Of a DNA stretch of 64,000 bases, positions 40,028 through 50,393 are shown piece after piece (positions within the stretch are counted from its first letter, which is position 1; every line of letters starts with the position of its first letter). A program made the position numbers and the translations under genes. Source of the DNA: Geobacter sp. (GTDB taxonomy: Bacteria > Desulfobacterota > Desulfuromonadia > Geobacterales > Pseudopelobacteraceae); NCBI GenBank assembly GCA_025360785.1, contig JANYBN010000207.1, positions 1-64,000 of the forward strand, in the 5' to 3' direction. The notes below the pieces were generated by a model. It worked only from the letters and a program-made list of their open reading frames with translations, did no database searches and was not told where the DNA came from.

Positions 40028-40723
40028 GAAATCTCCTCTGTGTGGGGTACAAGCTTCACTAAAAAACACTTAGAGCGGCATGATACCGTTATATTGCAGC
40101 TATATGCCGAACCTAAACAAAATCATTTGAATGCTAAACAGTTTTGGCGGCAATTAGAAATTGGAAAAAATGGGAATTAAAATCAGCAGACTGGTGGTGA
40201 GCGGCCATGTAAAAGTCGAATATCGTTTGATATAACCGGATTAGAGAAGTATTTTTTGCAGATGTTGGACGATATGAACATTGGAATATGGTATTCTATT
40301 AATTCGTGCAGAACGTAGAAAGCAGGAGTGAAGTCATTTGTTGCAGAGCAGAGAAAACTTGAAGCTGATTTAGCATGGTAACTTAGTACTGCTCGGGGCC
40401 GGGATTTGGGCTTTGATGATTTGTCGAGTAAAGAAATCCGCATCCCAAGAAATATCTGGAAAAAAACTACCAAAACAATGGTTGCTCTTATGATGCTACG
40501 GTTTCTAATCATATTTTATTTTCTCTAAACATTATTTATAACATATCAAAATACTTGTCAATCTATACATTAGAAAACACATTATTTCAGCATATTGGTT
40601 GATACATTGTGAATACATAAATGCAATTGGTGGCGCATACGATGACGCCATAATAACAAAAATTTAAAACAAAACAAGCCTCTGGACTATATAAATTGAG
40701 AATTGTTTGCTTTTCTCGCATAT

Positions 40724-40751
40724 AAAAAAGGGGATGGCCAAAGCCATCCCC
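40724..40751 (-). terminator. Rho-independent terminator of the symporter operon
   Basis: GGGGATGGC(TTTG)GCCATCCCC followed by TTTTTT on minus strand. Confidence 0.85.
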
Positions 40752-40780
40752 ACTATATCACAATCAATAGAAATTATAAA

Positions 40781-42757
40781 TCAGTGATCGATAGCTTTGG
40801 CCATGCCGAGTCCGGTATTCTGGCGGACATAGACCTCGTCGAACATCTCTTCAGAACGTTTGTTGGGGAACATCAGGCATCCCAAAATAGCGGCGATGAA
40901 GCCGAGTGGGATCGAGATGAGGCCAGGGTTCTTCAGTTTCAGAATCGGCTCACTCAGACCCATGATGGATTTGCCGTCTTTGTCCAGCACATCTTTCTGT
41001 GCTTTGACAAGGGCCTTGGTGTCTTTCTCTGTCAGTACCTGACCAGATGCCTGTTTCTTCTCCATGGCTACAATGATTTTCTCGGCGCCTTTGGCGACCA
41101 GTTTCGGATAAGTCATGTTAGGGGAAACCATAACCAGACCGATGGAGGCGACCGTACCTACGACCAGGCCGGAGATGACACCGGCGGTATTGAACTTGCG
41201 CCAGAACAGCGACAGCACAACAACCGGCAGGTTACCGGAGGAGGCCACGGCGAAAGCCAGAGCAACCAGGTGGGCAACGTTGGCTTTTTCAGCCATGAGG
41301 CCGATGCCGATACCGACAACGCCGACTACCAGCGAGGTGATGCGGGCAGCCATAACCTGCTCATGCTGATCAGCATGGCCGTCCTTTACTACGTTAACCC
41401 AGATGTCGTGGGCGATAGCAGCGGATGCTGCCAGAACCAGACCGGAGACAACCGCCAGGATGGTGGCGAAGGCAACCGAGCAGAGGAACGCCAGGAAGAG
41501 GTCGCCAAGTATCGGAGCAATATCTGCACCCAGCTGCTGTGCCAGCATCAGAGTAGCCATGTTGCCACCCGGATCAACCGAGATGATCCCTTGTGGGGTC
41601 AGGTTGACGGCTGCGCCGAAACCGAGCAGGGTGGTCAGTACGTAGAAGCCGCCGATGATGAACATGGCGATGATAACGGATTTGCGTGCTGCCTGTGCGG
41701 TCGGTACGGTGAAGAAGCGCATCAGGATGTGCGGCATACCGGCTGTGCCCAGAACAAGAGCCATACCGAGGGAAATCTGGTCGAGCGGTGACTTCATGAA
41801 CAGACCAGGCTCAAGGAAGCGTTGTCCGGCCTCAATACCGTTGAGGGTAATACCGTCTTTCAGCACCAGCTTGGATACATGATCCTGAATATCCGGGCTG
41901 TTGACGATTGTTTCAAAGAAGTAAATCGGATTGAAACCGGCCTTGGCCAGAACCAGTACCGACAACAGGAAGGCGCCAGACATGAGCAGGCCGGCCTTGA
42001 TGATCTGTACCCAGGTAGTAGCGGTCATGCCGCCGAAGACGACGTAACCTACCATCAGGATACCAACGCCGATGATGGCGGTTTTGTACGGTACACCGAC
42101 CAGAAGTGCCATCAGCTTGCCTGCACCGACCATCTGGGCGGTCAGGTAGAAGGTGGAGACGGCTACGGTGGAGATGGCTGCTACGGCGCGAACCGGCTTA
42201 GGGTTGGTACGAAAGGAGAGGATGTCTCCCAGTGTGTACTTGCCGGCGTTACGGCAAGGCTCGGCAACAATCAGCAGAACCGTGATGTAGGCAACCAGCC
42301 AGCCGACCGAGTACATGAAACCATCGTAACCGTACAGCGAGATCAGGCCGGAAATACCCAAAAACGATGCAGCTGACATGTAGTCACCGGCAATGGCCCA
42401 GCCGTTCTGTGTTCCGGTGATACCACCGCCGGCGGCGTAAAAGTCGGCAGCGGTTTTAGTCTGGCGGGCGGCCCAGACAACAACGCCGAGGGTGATACCG
42501 ATGATGACGGCAAACATGGAGAGGGTGATAACCTTATTGGCTTTCAGCTCTCTCTTTTTAGCCAGTGGCGGTGCGACCGCAGGGGCCGGTGTCGTGGCGC
42601 CTGGAGCCGCTACTACAGCAGCGCCTGGTGCGGCCGGAGCCGAAACAGCGGGAGTTGAACCTGGAGCGACCGGGGCTGTCTTCGGCTCTTCAGCAAAGGC
42701 GGCTGCGGCAAAAGTAAGGGTTAAGCTTGCGGCGATGATGAAATTTTTATAAGTCAT
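40781..42757 (-). CDS. Sodium/solute symporter, cation acetate symporter (ActP)-like
   Basis: AADFYAAGGGITGTQNGWAIAGDYMSAASFLGISGLISLYGYDGFMYSVGW. Confidence 0.94.
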   Translation of the reverse strand: MTYKNFIIAASLTLTFAAAAFAEEPKTAPVAPGSTPAVSAPAAPGAAVVAAPGATTPAPAVAPPLAKKRELKANKVITLSMFAVIIGITLGVVVWAARQTKTAADFYAAGGGITGTQNGWAIAGDYMSAASFLGISGLISLYGYDGFMYSVGWLVAYITVLLIVAEPCRNAGKYTLGDILSFRTNPKPVRAVAAISTVAVSTFYLTAQMVGAGKLMALLVGVPYKTAIIGVGILMVGYVVFGGMTATTWVQIIKAGLLMSGAFLLSVLVLAKAGFNPIYFFETIVNSPDIQDHVSKLVLKDGITLNGIEAGQRFLEPGLFMKSPLDQISLGMALVLGTAGMPHILMRFFTVPTAQAARKSVIIAMFIIGGFYVLTTLLGFGAAVNLTPQGIISVDPGGNMATLMLAQQLGADIAPILGDLFLAFLCSVAFATILAVVSGLVLAASAAIAHDIWVNVVKDGHADQHEQVMAARITSLVVGVVGIGIGLMAEKANVAHLVALAFAVASSGNLPVVVLSLFWRKFNTAGVISGLVVGTVASIGLVMVSPNMTYPKLVAKGAEKIIVAMEKKQASGQVLTEKDTKALVKAQKDVLDKDGKSIMGLSEPILKLKNPGLISIPLGFIAAILGCLMFPNKRSEEMFDEVYVRQNTGLGMAKAIDH

Positions 42758-42773
42758 GTCGTATCCTCCTTTT

Positions 42774-43085
42774 CTAAAGATGAAGTTCGTCGATCAGTTC
42801 CCTGGTCAAACGGTCAAAGTCCTTGTTGGCCACGTGGGCATAGTACAGTGCCAGTGCCCAGGAGACAAAAAACTGGGAGAGGGCAAATACATATCCGAAG
42901 TTGATGACACCTATCATCTTGATCTTGAACAGACCCGGTGCATAGGCAGCTCCGATAGGGAGCAGGAAGTAATACACGCTGGAGAAGATCCACCAGCCAA
43001 AAAGAAATGCCTGTTTTTTGTGATGCAACTCTACAAATTTCGGGTTCTTTGCAATTGCTGCCCAGTCATACTGTTTATCTGCCAT
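42774..43085 (-). CDS. DUF485 domain-containing protein
   Basis: NPKFVELHHKKQAFLFGWWIFSSVYYFLLPIGAAYAPGLF; sits upstream of the symporter. Confidence 0.93.
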   Translation of the reverse strand: MADKQYDWAAIAKNPKFVELHHKKQAFLFGWWIFSSVYYFLLPIGAAYAPGLFKIKMIGVINFGYVFALSQFFVSWALALYYAHVANKDFDRLTRELIDELHL

Positions 43086-43183
43086 TAGTTACTCCTTTCA
43101 CATAAAGTTAATAGCCCAACTACGTAACTTCACAATTGCCGGTTGAAACCTCCTTTCATAAGGGATTTAACTCATAATCCTGA

Positions 43184-43948
43184 TTAAGCCGATATTTTCA
43201 TATAACCGAACTTCATGGATAGCTCATCAGCTCCTTCAATCATGGATGGAATAATTTCCAGCTCAAGCCTTTCCTGAAGCATCCTGAAAGACGGGGCAAG
43301 CAGGGTCAAGGCTCCGACAACTTTTCCAGCGTAATCTCTGATGACTACCGCAACTGCACAAATTCCTTCCCCAAGTCCGCCAAAATCTACCGCAACACCA
43401 TTTTTTCTGATTTCATCCAATTCAATTTCCAGCAATTGCGGATCGGGGATATTTCGCTTTTTATTACCCCTGCTACGCAGATCAATAGATGAAACCGATT
43501 TCAGAACTTTTCCTGCAGCGTTAGTAAAAAACGGGAAACGTTTTCCAACCAGGTCTATCGCTTTCACCTGCTGGAATGAGTCCACCATGTCAAGAAACAA
43601 CACCTCATCATTATTCATAACTGTAATATAAACAGCCTCGTTCAACTTGTGAGCCAGTTCCTCCATAACAGGATGGGCCAAGCGAATCAGATTAGTACTT
43701 TTTAGAATATGCTGTGCCATTTGAAAAGCCTGAAGACCGAGACTGTAGGTACCTGTCTGAATATCCTTCTCAACCAGACCTTTGTCTTCAAGTGTAGCCA
43801 ACAATCGAAAGGCCTTATTGTGACTTAATTCCAGTTTTTTTTCTATAACTGTAATCGAAGGACTATCCCCATCCTGTGCAAGAGTTTCGAGCAGGTCGAT
43901 GGCCTTGATAACGGCTTGTACCGAATAGGCACCCTTTTCTCTTGTCAT
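43184..43948 (-). CDS. IclR-family transcriptional regulator
   Basis: AVIKAIDLLETLAQDGDSPSITVIEKKLELSHNKAFRLLATLEDKGLVE. Confidence 0.94.
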   Translation of the reverse strand: MTREKGAYSVQAVIKAIDLLETLAQDGDSPSITVIEKKLELSHNKAFRLLATLEDKGLVEKDIQTGTYSLGLQAFQMAQHILKSTNLIRLAHPVMEELAHKLNEAVYITVMNNDEVLFLDMVDSFQQVKAIDLVGKRFPFFTNAAGKVLKSVSSIDLRSRGNKKRNIPDPQLLEIELDEIRKNGVAVDFGGLGEGICAVAVVIRDYAGKVVGALTLLAPSFRMLQERLELEIIPSMIEGADELSMKFGYMKISA

Positions 43949-44360
43949 AAAATAATCCTCTCATTGGCTATCATCAAAATCCAGGTAAATATAAAACCGT
44001 ATTACATTTGAAACAAGTATTTAGTACGATGTTATATATTTGTCAATAAGTTTTATTTATTTTATTTTTATTTAAATATAATGCTGCAATATCAGCATAG
44101 TACAATCAAAAATCTAATTGTTAAGTCGTCAGTATTAAAAACATATTTCGTAATATTTATTCATACTGGCTCATGTTACAGCCATCAACAACGGTCAGAT
44201 TTATAAACTATCAAACGGGTTTTAAAATATTTTTGATGTAAAAATATAACTGTAATTATGTGGTGAGAGTTCTATGAAACCTACCGTAATAGTATTCCAT
44301 ATAGTGGCAAGCAAGAAAAGAAGGCAGTGTTAATAATTTGATTTCAAACTAATCAAAAAC

Positions 44361-44843
44361 TTAATGATGCACCGCAAAATTATTTTCAATAAAAAGGGTC
44401 AGAGAATCGACAAGGAGAGGAACCGCATATTCTACAAGAGGACTAAGTTCAGTGCATATTTTCCGTGGTGGATCCACCGTAATACCCCATACATCCCAAT
44501 CGGGAAATGGGACTATATAATTGAGTGACTTGAGACCTCTCATCACTGCGCCGATATCAGTTTGATGAAACGATGGAGCAAGCGCTCGCGGCATATCAAC
44601 TCCGCGAATAATTTCACCGGCTGTGTATCCAGCTACAGCATCTACAAAAATGAAATGTTCAGCCTGATTAAGATAATCACTGATTTCGTAAAGATCCCCC
44701 TCAAGACAGTGAAAAACCAATCTGGAATTAGTGGAAATGCTTTCTTGCAGATTTTGCACGACCCTGATTCCCACCCCATCGTCACCAGCAAGGATGTTGC
44801 CAATACCGACAATTGCGAGCTTTGACTCATTCAGTTCTATCAT
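44361..44843 (-). CDS. Hydrogenase maturation protease
   Basis: LAIVGIGNILAGDDGVGIRVVQNLQ; FVDAVAGYTAGEI; start overlaps upstream stop (ATGA). Confidence 0.9.
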   Translation of the reverse strand: MIELNESKLAIVGIGNILAGDDGVGIRVVQNLQESISTNSRLVFHCLEGDLYEISDYLNQAEHFIFVDAVAGYTAGEIIRGVDMPRALAPSFHQTDIGAVMRGLKSLNYIVPFPDWDVWGITVDPPRKICTELSPLVEYAVPLLVDSLTLFIENNFAVHH

Positions 44844-45562
44844 CGATGCATTATCTTTACTTCGTAGCTGCACGATTCCGCAGATCTTTCTGCAGTAACA
44901 AGTTTCAACTGGGTTTTTGACATTTTCCCCAGATAACCTGACAGATAATTGAAAAAGAGCACGCAAAGTTCACCTCCAAGCGAGATGTTCTCCTGCTTAC
45001 AAAGCCCCCTAACAAAACATTCCTTCACGCAAACCTTTAAGTTGTCTGAGTCTTGCTTAAATTCAAGCCCCCATGCCGGAGCAAACTCTTTAATTGCGAG
45101 CTCAAAAGCTTCTTCCAGGTTTTTTGGTGGTCTGTATCGGGGCAGTTGAGTTGCAAGTGATCTCCCCGCCATAAGCCCCACAGAAGGAAGCCCAGCTCCG
45201 ACTACATCTTTAAGCACTGTTCCGACCGACAGAAGACGCACTGAAATATCACGCATGGCCTCATCGAGTCCAGTGGCGCTGGCGATATCTTCAAAGCTGG
45301 CCGGTTCGGAGACTGCAAGCTTGCTGACGATATTAGTGCAGTATGTATCATGATGAAAGCAGCTAGACAGGGCTGCACCCGTATGCTGTATAGCATCTGA
45401 CGGACAAATCTCGCTGCAACTTAGACATCCGAAACATTCTTTGGGCAGCGCCACTTCGGGAAGATCCTTGACGCTGTTAAAGCTGAAAACCTTTGTAGGG
45501 CAGATATCAACGCAGAGGCTGCAGCTTACGCACGCTTTCTCATCAATGCTGATAGTAATCAT
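44840..45562 (-). CDS. Two-[4Fe-4S] ferredoxin fused to a Cys-containing C-terminal domain
   Basis: CVSCSLCVDICP and CFGCLSCSEICP; C-terminal region CVKECFVRGLCKQENISLGGELC. Confidence 0.88.
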   Translation of the reverse strand: MITISIDEKACVSCSLCVDICPTKVFSFNSVKDLPEVALPKECFGCLSCSEICPSDAIQHTGAALSSCFHHDTYCTNIVSKLAVSEPASFEDIASATGLDEAMRDISVRLLSVGTVLKDVVGAGLPSVGLMAGRSLATQLPRYRPPKNLEEAFELAIKEFAPAWGLEFKQDSDNLKVCVKECFVRGLCKQENISLGGELCVLFFNYLSGYLGKMSKTQLKLVTAERSAESCSYEVKIMHR

Positions 45563-46962
45563 GAATCCGATCTCCTTGTGATTTTCCGGATTTCACAGCC
45601 GTTGTGTTGAATAGAAACATCCATAGGCATTCTACCGTAGACATGCGTTGCACATGACAAACATGGGTCAAAGCAGCGCAAGGCAAATTCCATTCCGTTC
45701 ATCAGAAGGTTATTGTCACCGGTTTTCAACAGATTTCTGGCAAGATTAGTGATTGACGCATCCATGACATCATAATTGTTTTGCGTTGCGACAATAAGAT
45801 TGGCCTGAAGCACTTTCCCATCCTTATCAGTGGTGTAATCATGAACCAGAATTCCGCGAGGAGCTTCAACTGCCCCAATATATCTGCCCTCCCGGGGTTC
45901 GGCCGGCGTTCTGAGAGGACCGCCGGAAAGCTCATGACCCGCTATCTCGGTCATTCTTTCTGCGGTATGAATCATTTCAACCAGCCGTGCTTCTATATAA
46001 TCAAGAGCAGAAGGTTGGGTACACCGTTTTTCGCGGAACGACTCAAGTGCTTCGTACGCCTTTGGCGTTGAAATCATGCCATTTACCAACAAGCGAGCCA
46101 ATGGACCAACAAAGTAGCTCTGTTCCGGCTCTCCCCGTAAGCGAACAGACTTCATATATGACCCAGGCATTACATGTTCTACAAAGTACTTGTCATATTC
46201 GGCGACTGGAATGCGTTGTTTCTTGCCTGTAGTGCTTGTGAGGACGAAATCGCCATGCAGATAGCTGTGACCGCCATCTTCGGAAAGCGCTAATGCAGGG
46301 AAATTAAGAGGTATTCCATTTCTGATTTCTTCCATTCCCGCCAGTCTCTGATGTAATGGCACGGCTATTTCTGAAATAAGCTCCAGAGCTTCACTGCCCC
46401 AAGCTGCAATAGTATCTAGTTCCTGTTTATCTGGCCGGCTCGACATACCACCGGCAATTACCGTTACCGGATGGATTCCGCGACCACCGACAATTTCAAC
46501 CGTGCGCTGACCAATACTTCGCAGCCGCAGCATTTTTTTGGCAATCTCTGGTTCAAGTCGAAGTAATTCAAATATATTGCGGGTTTTTGGATCAGCTCCG
46601 ATTCCAAGTAGAAGATCAGGGCCGGCAAGAACAAAGCAGCTTAGAGCGTGGGAGTGAAGCATATGTCCAGAATATAGAAGCTCCCGAAGTAACACAGCTT
46701 CGCGAGGTGGCGATATTCCCAGGCCTGTCTCGATTGCATTCACAGCGGCCAAAGTATGGGCAGCCGGGCAAACACCACATAATCGCGCGGTAATCTGCGG
46801 CATCTTGAAAAGTTCCATTCCTTCAAGAAGTTTTTCAAAACCTCTAATTTCCATTACCTGCAAGTGACCTTTTTCAACCTGTCCTTGATCATCCAGATCA
46901 AGGACTATTTTAGCGTGGCCCTCAATACGGGTAACCGGGTTGATAACGATTTGTTGCGCCAT
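45559..46962 (-). CDS. NiFe hydrogenase large subunit (group 3-like)
   Basis: RLCGVCPAAHT (L1) and DPCLSCATH (L2). Confidence 0.94.
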   Translation of the reverse strand: MAQQIVINPVTRIEGHAKIVLDLDDQGQVEKGHLQVMEIRGFEKLLEGMELFKMPQITARLCGVCPAAHTLAAVNAIETGLGISPPREAVLLRELLYSGHMLHSHALSCFVLAGPDLLLGIGADPKTRNIFELLRLEPEIAKKMLRLRSIGQRTVEIVGGRGIHPVTVIAGGMSSRPDKQELDTIAAWGSEALELISEIAVPLHQRLAGMEEIRNGIPLNFPALALSEDGGHSYLHGDFVLTSTTGKKQRIPVAEYDKYFVEHVMPGSYMKSVRLRGEPEQSYFVGPLARLLVNGMISTPKAYEALESFREKRCTQPSALDYIEARLVEMIHTAERMTEIAGHELSGGPLRTPAEPREGRYIGAVEAPRGILVHDYTTDKDGKVLQANLIVATQNNYDVMDASITNLARNLLKTGDNNLLMNGMEFALRCFDPCLSCATHVYGRMPMDVSIQHNGCEIRKITRRSDS

Positions 46963-46976
46963 CTATAGCCCCCTAA

Positions 46977-47903
46977 CTAATTTAACTTCGTGGTCTCGCC
47001 TGTCCATTCCATTATCTCGACAGTAGGTTTCTTGTAGATTGCCGGTGATGCAAGTGCATATGCGTAGAATGTTTTGGCGTTTTGCTCAATGTATGATGTT
47101 ACATCCGTCGTGTCTATTCCTGTCAGCATGTTCATTCGTTTTGCCACAAGAGTCCTTATATCAAGCTGTGGCTCATTGACAATATCGAGAGATGGGCCGG
47201 CGCAACCGCTACAAGCTGTCCCTCGTTTTGGACATGGAGCCAGGCAACGATTAAGTGTTACTGAGCCTAAACAAACCACCCCCTGGCTTAAGAAGCAGAT
47301 TTCCTGATCCTCTGCAGTCAACTCACCACGTTTAAGAGTGATATTTTCGCTTTTGCGCATTTTACGGGTGCAATCGGAACAGACCGGTTTTCCGGTTATT
47401 CTGGGAGCGCACGGATCAAGTACCGCCTTGATTGCAGCCGCGATAAAATAGGGGTGTGGTGGACAACCCGGCAGATATATATCTACCGGCACAACCTCAT
47501 CAATCGGAACGACGCACTCTTCCAGAGGGACAGCATTCATATCGGGACTCTCAGTGCCGGAATTGGTTGGGCCTGATCTATAAGCACAATTCATGACATC
47601 ACTGGATTCGTGCAGCCAACCAATGCCGGAGGGGCCTCCATATACGGCGCAGGTGCCAAAGGCAATCAAGGTTTTTACTTTGGATCGCATTTTTTTCAAC
47701 GCTACACGATCATGTTCGCTGCGTACAGCGCCCTCAACAATACCAATATCCGCCTCTGGGTAATCCTTTTCGTCCATAAGCACCGGAATTCTGACAAACT
47801 CAACATTTTCTAAGAGACCCAGCAGCTTTTCGTGGAGATCGACAACAGCCACGTGACACCCGGAACACCCGGAAAGCCATTCGGTTGCAATAGTTGCCTT
47901 CAT
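46977..47903 (-). CDS. NiFe hydrogenase small subunit (group 3-like)
   Basis: EWLSGCSGCHVAVVDLHEKL; GTCAVYGG; YLPGCPPHP; Cys-rich C-terminal half. Confidence 0.93.
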   Translation of the reverse strand: MKATIATEWLSGCSGCHVAVVDLHEKLLGLLENVEFVRIPVLMDEKDYPEADIGIVEGAVRSEHDRVALKKMRSKVKTLIAFGTCAVYGGPSGIGWLHESSDVMNCAYRSGPTNSGTESPDMNAVPLEECVVPIDEVVPVDIYLPGCPPHPYFIAAAIKAVLDPCAPRITGKPVCSDCTRKMRKSENITLKRGELTAEDQEICFLSQGVVCLGSVTLNRCLAPCPKRGTACSGCAGPSLDIVNEPQLDIRTLVAKRMNMLTGIDTTDVTSYIEQNAKTFYAYALASPAIYKKPTVEIMEWTGETTKLN

Positions 47904-48388
47904 TTAGCTACCTCCCAGATCATCTCCTTCAGACAGGCATTAGGGCCGGCATGAAGAATATCAAGTTTTACCTTAGTATTTGGCATAACCATTTCCATTG
48001 CGCCTGCGAAAACACCGTGGGACATATAGCAGAGGAGCATTTTTTGCTCATGAGCATATCTAAAAAGCGCATTTCGCACCATACATGTATGGAAAACAAG
48101 CCTCATACGTTTTTCTTCGCCGACCTCCTCAACCAGGGAATTTTTCTCGCCTTGAAATGGCTCAAAATCCCACCAGATACCTTTTTTGGCCAGCGCATTT
48201 TTTAATATTTCAACAGCCTTCACCGGATCGTCTGTTTTTTCAGCATCACGCACGGCTTCGATACCGAATTTCTTGCCCGCCAGAAAACCAAAGGACATAC
48301 TGCCGCGCCCCAGATTTTTCTCGGCGCCATGCGCAAGTGCTCCTATAAAATAGGAAACCTTATGCAGCTTCTCAATTTGATTTTTCAC
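47900..48388 (-). CDS. Hydrogenase-cluster accessory protein (V4R/ATC-hydrolase-like fold suspected)
   Basis: GTG start with AGGAGG RBS; last two codons overlap hydrogenase small subunit start; C-terminal CYMSHGVFAGAMEMV. Confidence 0.7.
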   Translation of the reverse strand: MKNQIEKLHKVSYFIGALAHGAEKNLGRGSMSFGFLAGKKFGIEAVRDAEKTDDPVKAVEILKNALAKKGIWWDFEPFQGEKNSLVEEVGEEKRMRLVFHTCMVRNALFRYAHEQKMLLCYMSHGVFAGAMEMVMPNTKVKLDILHAGPNACLKEMIWEVAK

Positions 48389-48556
48389 TAAGTACCTCCT
48401 GAACACCGGATTCGAAGCAATATTTTATATCCTTTAGTGAAACTTAGCTAAAGTACATGGCGAGTTATTTTTTGTCAACACCCTTAGAACCGGACTTGAC
48501 AATTTGTATACAATAGAATAAGAAGTAAGATGTTGTATAAGTTAAATTAAACTGTT

Positions 48557-49975
48557 TTGTTAACATTATTCCATTTACAAAAATCACTGAAAGAATCCGT
48601 GACAAATAACCGAGAAAAAAAAGTACTTATCGTAGATGACAATGAGTCCCTCCTGATGGCTTTGGAATATAGTATCCAACAGGCTGGGTATACTGTGTTA
48701 AAAGCTATTGATGGAGAGATAGCTTTCAAGATAGCCAACTCCGAAAATCCAGACATAATAGTTTCCGACATCACCATGCCTGAAATGGATGGCATTGAAC
48801 TCTGCAAGAAAATCCGTTCTGTCCCTCGACTTTCCGAGACTCCTTTCATTTTGCTTACAGCTCTCGGAGAACCAGATGAAAGGGTTAAAGGATTACGTTC
48901 CGGTGCAGATGATTATATCGTCAAACCTTTCGATATCGAGGAATTGATTGCTCGAATAGATATCATGTACAAAAACATTCAAAAAAGGCAATTTTCCAAT
49001 ACACTTTCAGGCAATCTCAAGGAATTGCCAATTATTGATATGTTACAGATATTGGCTCAAGCTCAGAAAGAAGGTGTACTTCGCATAAGTGCCGGTGACA
49101 AATCAGGACATATTTCTATCCGTGATGGAAATATTATGGATGCGTCATTTATGAATCACACAGGGGAAGATGCAATTGTCGAACTTTTCGGTCTTAGTGA
49201 AGGGCATTTCAACTACGAGCCTCAAAAAATAACGACCGAAGCAATGTCAGAGCCGGTTACATTCATCATTTTAGAAGTAATACGACTAATCGATGAGCGC
49301 CATGACCTTAATGACTACATCCCTAACTTTACTGATAAACTTGTTATTAATAGTACAACTTCCAAAACTGCTGATTCAGATGGGTTGGTTTTGGCGATAC
49401 AAAGAGGCGCGTATACCGGGCATGACCTCCGGAAAGCGGTAGGACTATCACTTATCAGAGCTGAACTAGGTATTGCCAGGCTAATACGTGACGGGGTGGT
49501 ACAGCTTGAACAGGATGAAAACAGGACTTTGATAACGCCTGTATTAAATTCTAAACCAATGCGTATACTGCTGGCTTTTGTCGACGCACCTTCCGCTAAA
49601 TTATTTCTCGAAAAGACCGCCAGCGCTTTTAATGTTCCCAACACAGGCGGAATAAAGTCTGGAATTGCGGATTTTCTGAAGATAAACGTATCTAATGTGA
49701 ATCTCCAGATCTTTTCTCTCAGGGGTGAAAAGAAATTTTCCTTTTTATGGGAACCGATGCTTCAGTCTTCACATGCAGTTATTTTTGTATCATGTTCTGT
49801 AGAGGACATAGAACATATCGAATTTTTTAAAAACAAACTATCAGCAACTAAGAAGATTCCATTTTGCTTGGTTTCTTCAGATAACACGCCGGTTCTTGAT
49901 GAGGTTGAATACTTGAATACCACTGATAAGATTACCGCTTTTTTTAACAAGCTCATAATAAACCATTGCCTCTAA
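48557..49975 (+). CDS. Response regulator with C-terminal DUF4388/PATAN-type domain
   Basis: VLIVDDNESLLMALEYSI...IIVSDITMPEMDG...IVKPF; LSGNLKELPIIDMLQILAQAQKEGVLRIS. Start is TTG 48557 or GTG 48599. Confidence 0.9.
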   Translation: MLTLFHLQKSLKESVTNNREKKVLIVDDNESLLMALEYSIQQAGYTVLKAIDGEIAFKIANSENPDIIVSDITMPEMDGIELCKKIRSVPRLSETPFILLTALGEPDERVKGLRSGADDYIVKPFDIEELIARIDIMYKNIQKRQFSNTLSGNLKELPIIDMLQILAQAQKEGVLRISAGDKSGHISIRDGNIMDASFMNHTGEDAIVELFGLSEGHFNYEPQKITTEAMSEPVTFIILEVIRLIDERHDLNDYIPNFTDKLVINSTTSKTADSDGLVLAIQRGAYTGHDLRKAVGLSLIRAELGIARLIRDGVVQLEQDENRTLITPVLNSKPMRILLAFVDAPSAKLFLEKTASAFNVPNTGGIKSGIADFLKINVSNVNLQIFSLRGEKKFSFLWEPMLQSSHAVIFVSCSVEDIEHIEFFKNKLSATKKIPFCLVSSDNTPVLDEVEYLNTTDKITAFFNKLIINHCL

Positions 49976-50021
49976 CTCATATTACTGTATAAAAGACAAC
50001 TAATTTAATAGGGAGAATGTA

Positions 50022-50393
50022 ATGGCGCTTTCCAAAGAAGAACTATTGACTCAAATTTTGAAAAATCTTCACACAAGCACTCCGGATATCGAAGGGGCTG
50101 CTGTCATTAGTCTTGATGGGCTTATAATGGCAAGTTCACTGCCAGCTTCAGTCGAAGAAGATACAGTTTCCGCAATGAGTGCTGCCCTCTATGGTATCGG
50201 TTCAAAAACTGCCGAAGAGTTGCAAAGAGGCGAAGTGGAACAGCTTTTTATCAAGGGCAGCAACGGGTATATGCTGATTACTCAGGCGGGCACCGAATCA
50301 GTACTTGGTGTCATGGCCAATGCGAAGGCCAAATTGGGCATAATTTTTCTTGATGTCAAAAGAGCTGCCGAAGAAATATCCAAGCTGATTTAA
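50022..50393 (+). CDS. Roadblock/LC7 domain protein
   Basis: GAAVISLDGLIMASSLPASVEEDTVSAMSAALYGIG...LITQAGTESVLGVMA. Confidence 0.92.
   Translation: MALSKEELLTQILKNLHTSTPDIEGAAVISLDGLIMASSLPASVEEDTVSAMSAALYGIGSKTAEELQRGEVEQLFIKGSNGYMLITQAGTESVLGVMANAKAKLGIIFLDVKRAAEEISKLI

Noticed and set aside
40183-40512. 110-aa minus-strand ORF in the AT-rich gap between the sugar cluster and the symporter
   Set aside because: No recognisable family, no clear RBS; plus-strand frames are also interrupted. Possibly decayed DNA, but I cannot support a product.
40703-41791. 362-aa plus-strand ORF
   Set aside because: Antisense to the well-supported symporter; low-complexity, Gln/Asp/His-rich shadow translation.
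48473-48516. TTGACA boxes and TTGTATACAA palindrome between the hydrogenase and regulator genes
   Set aside because: The -10 elements are poor and a 10-bp AT-rich palindrome is not significant alone.
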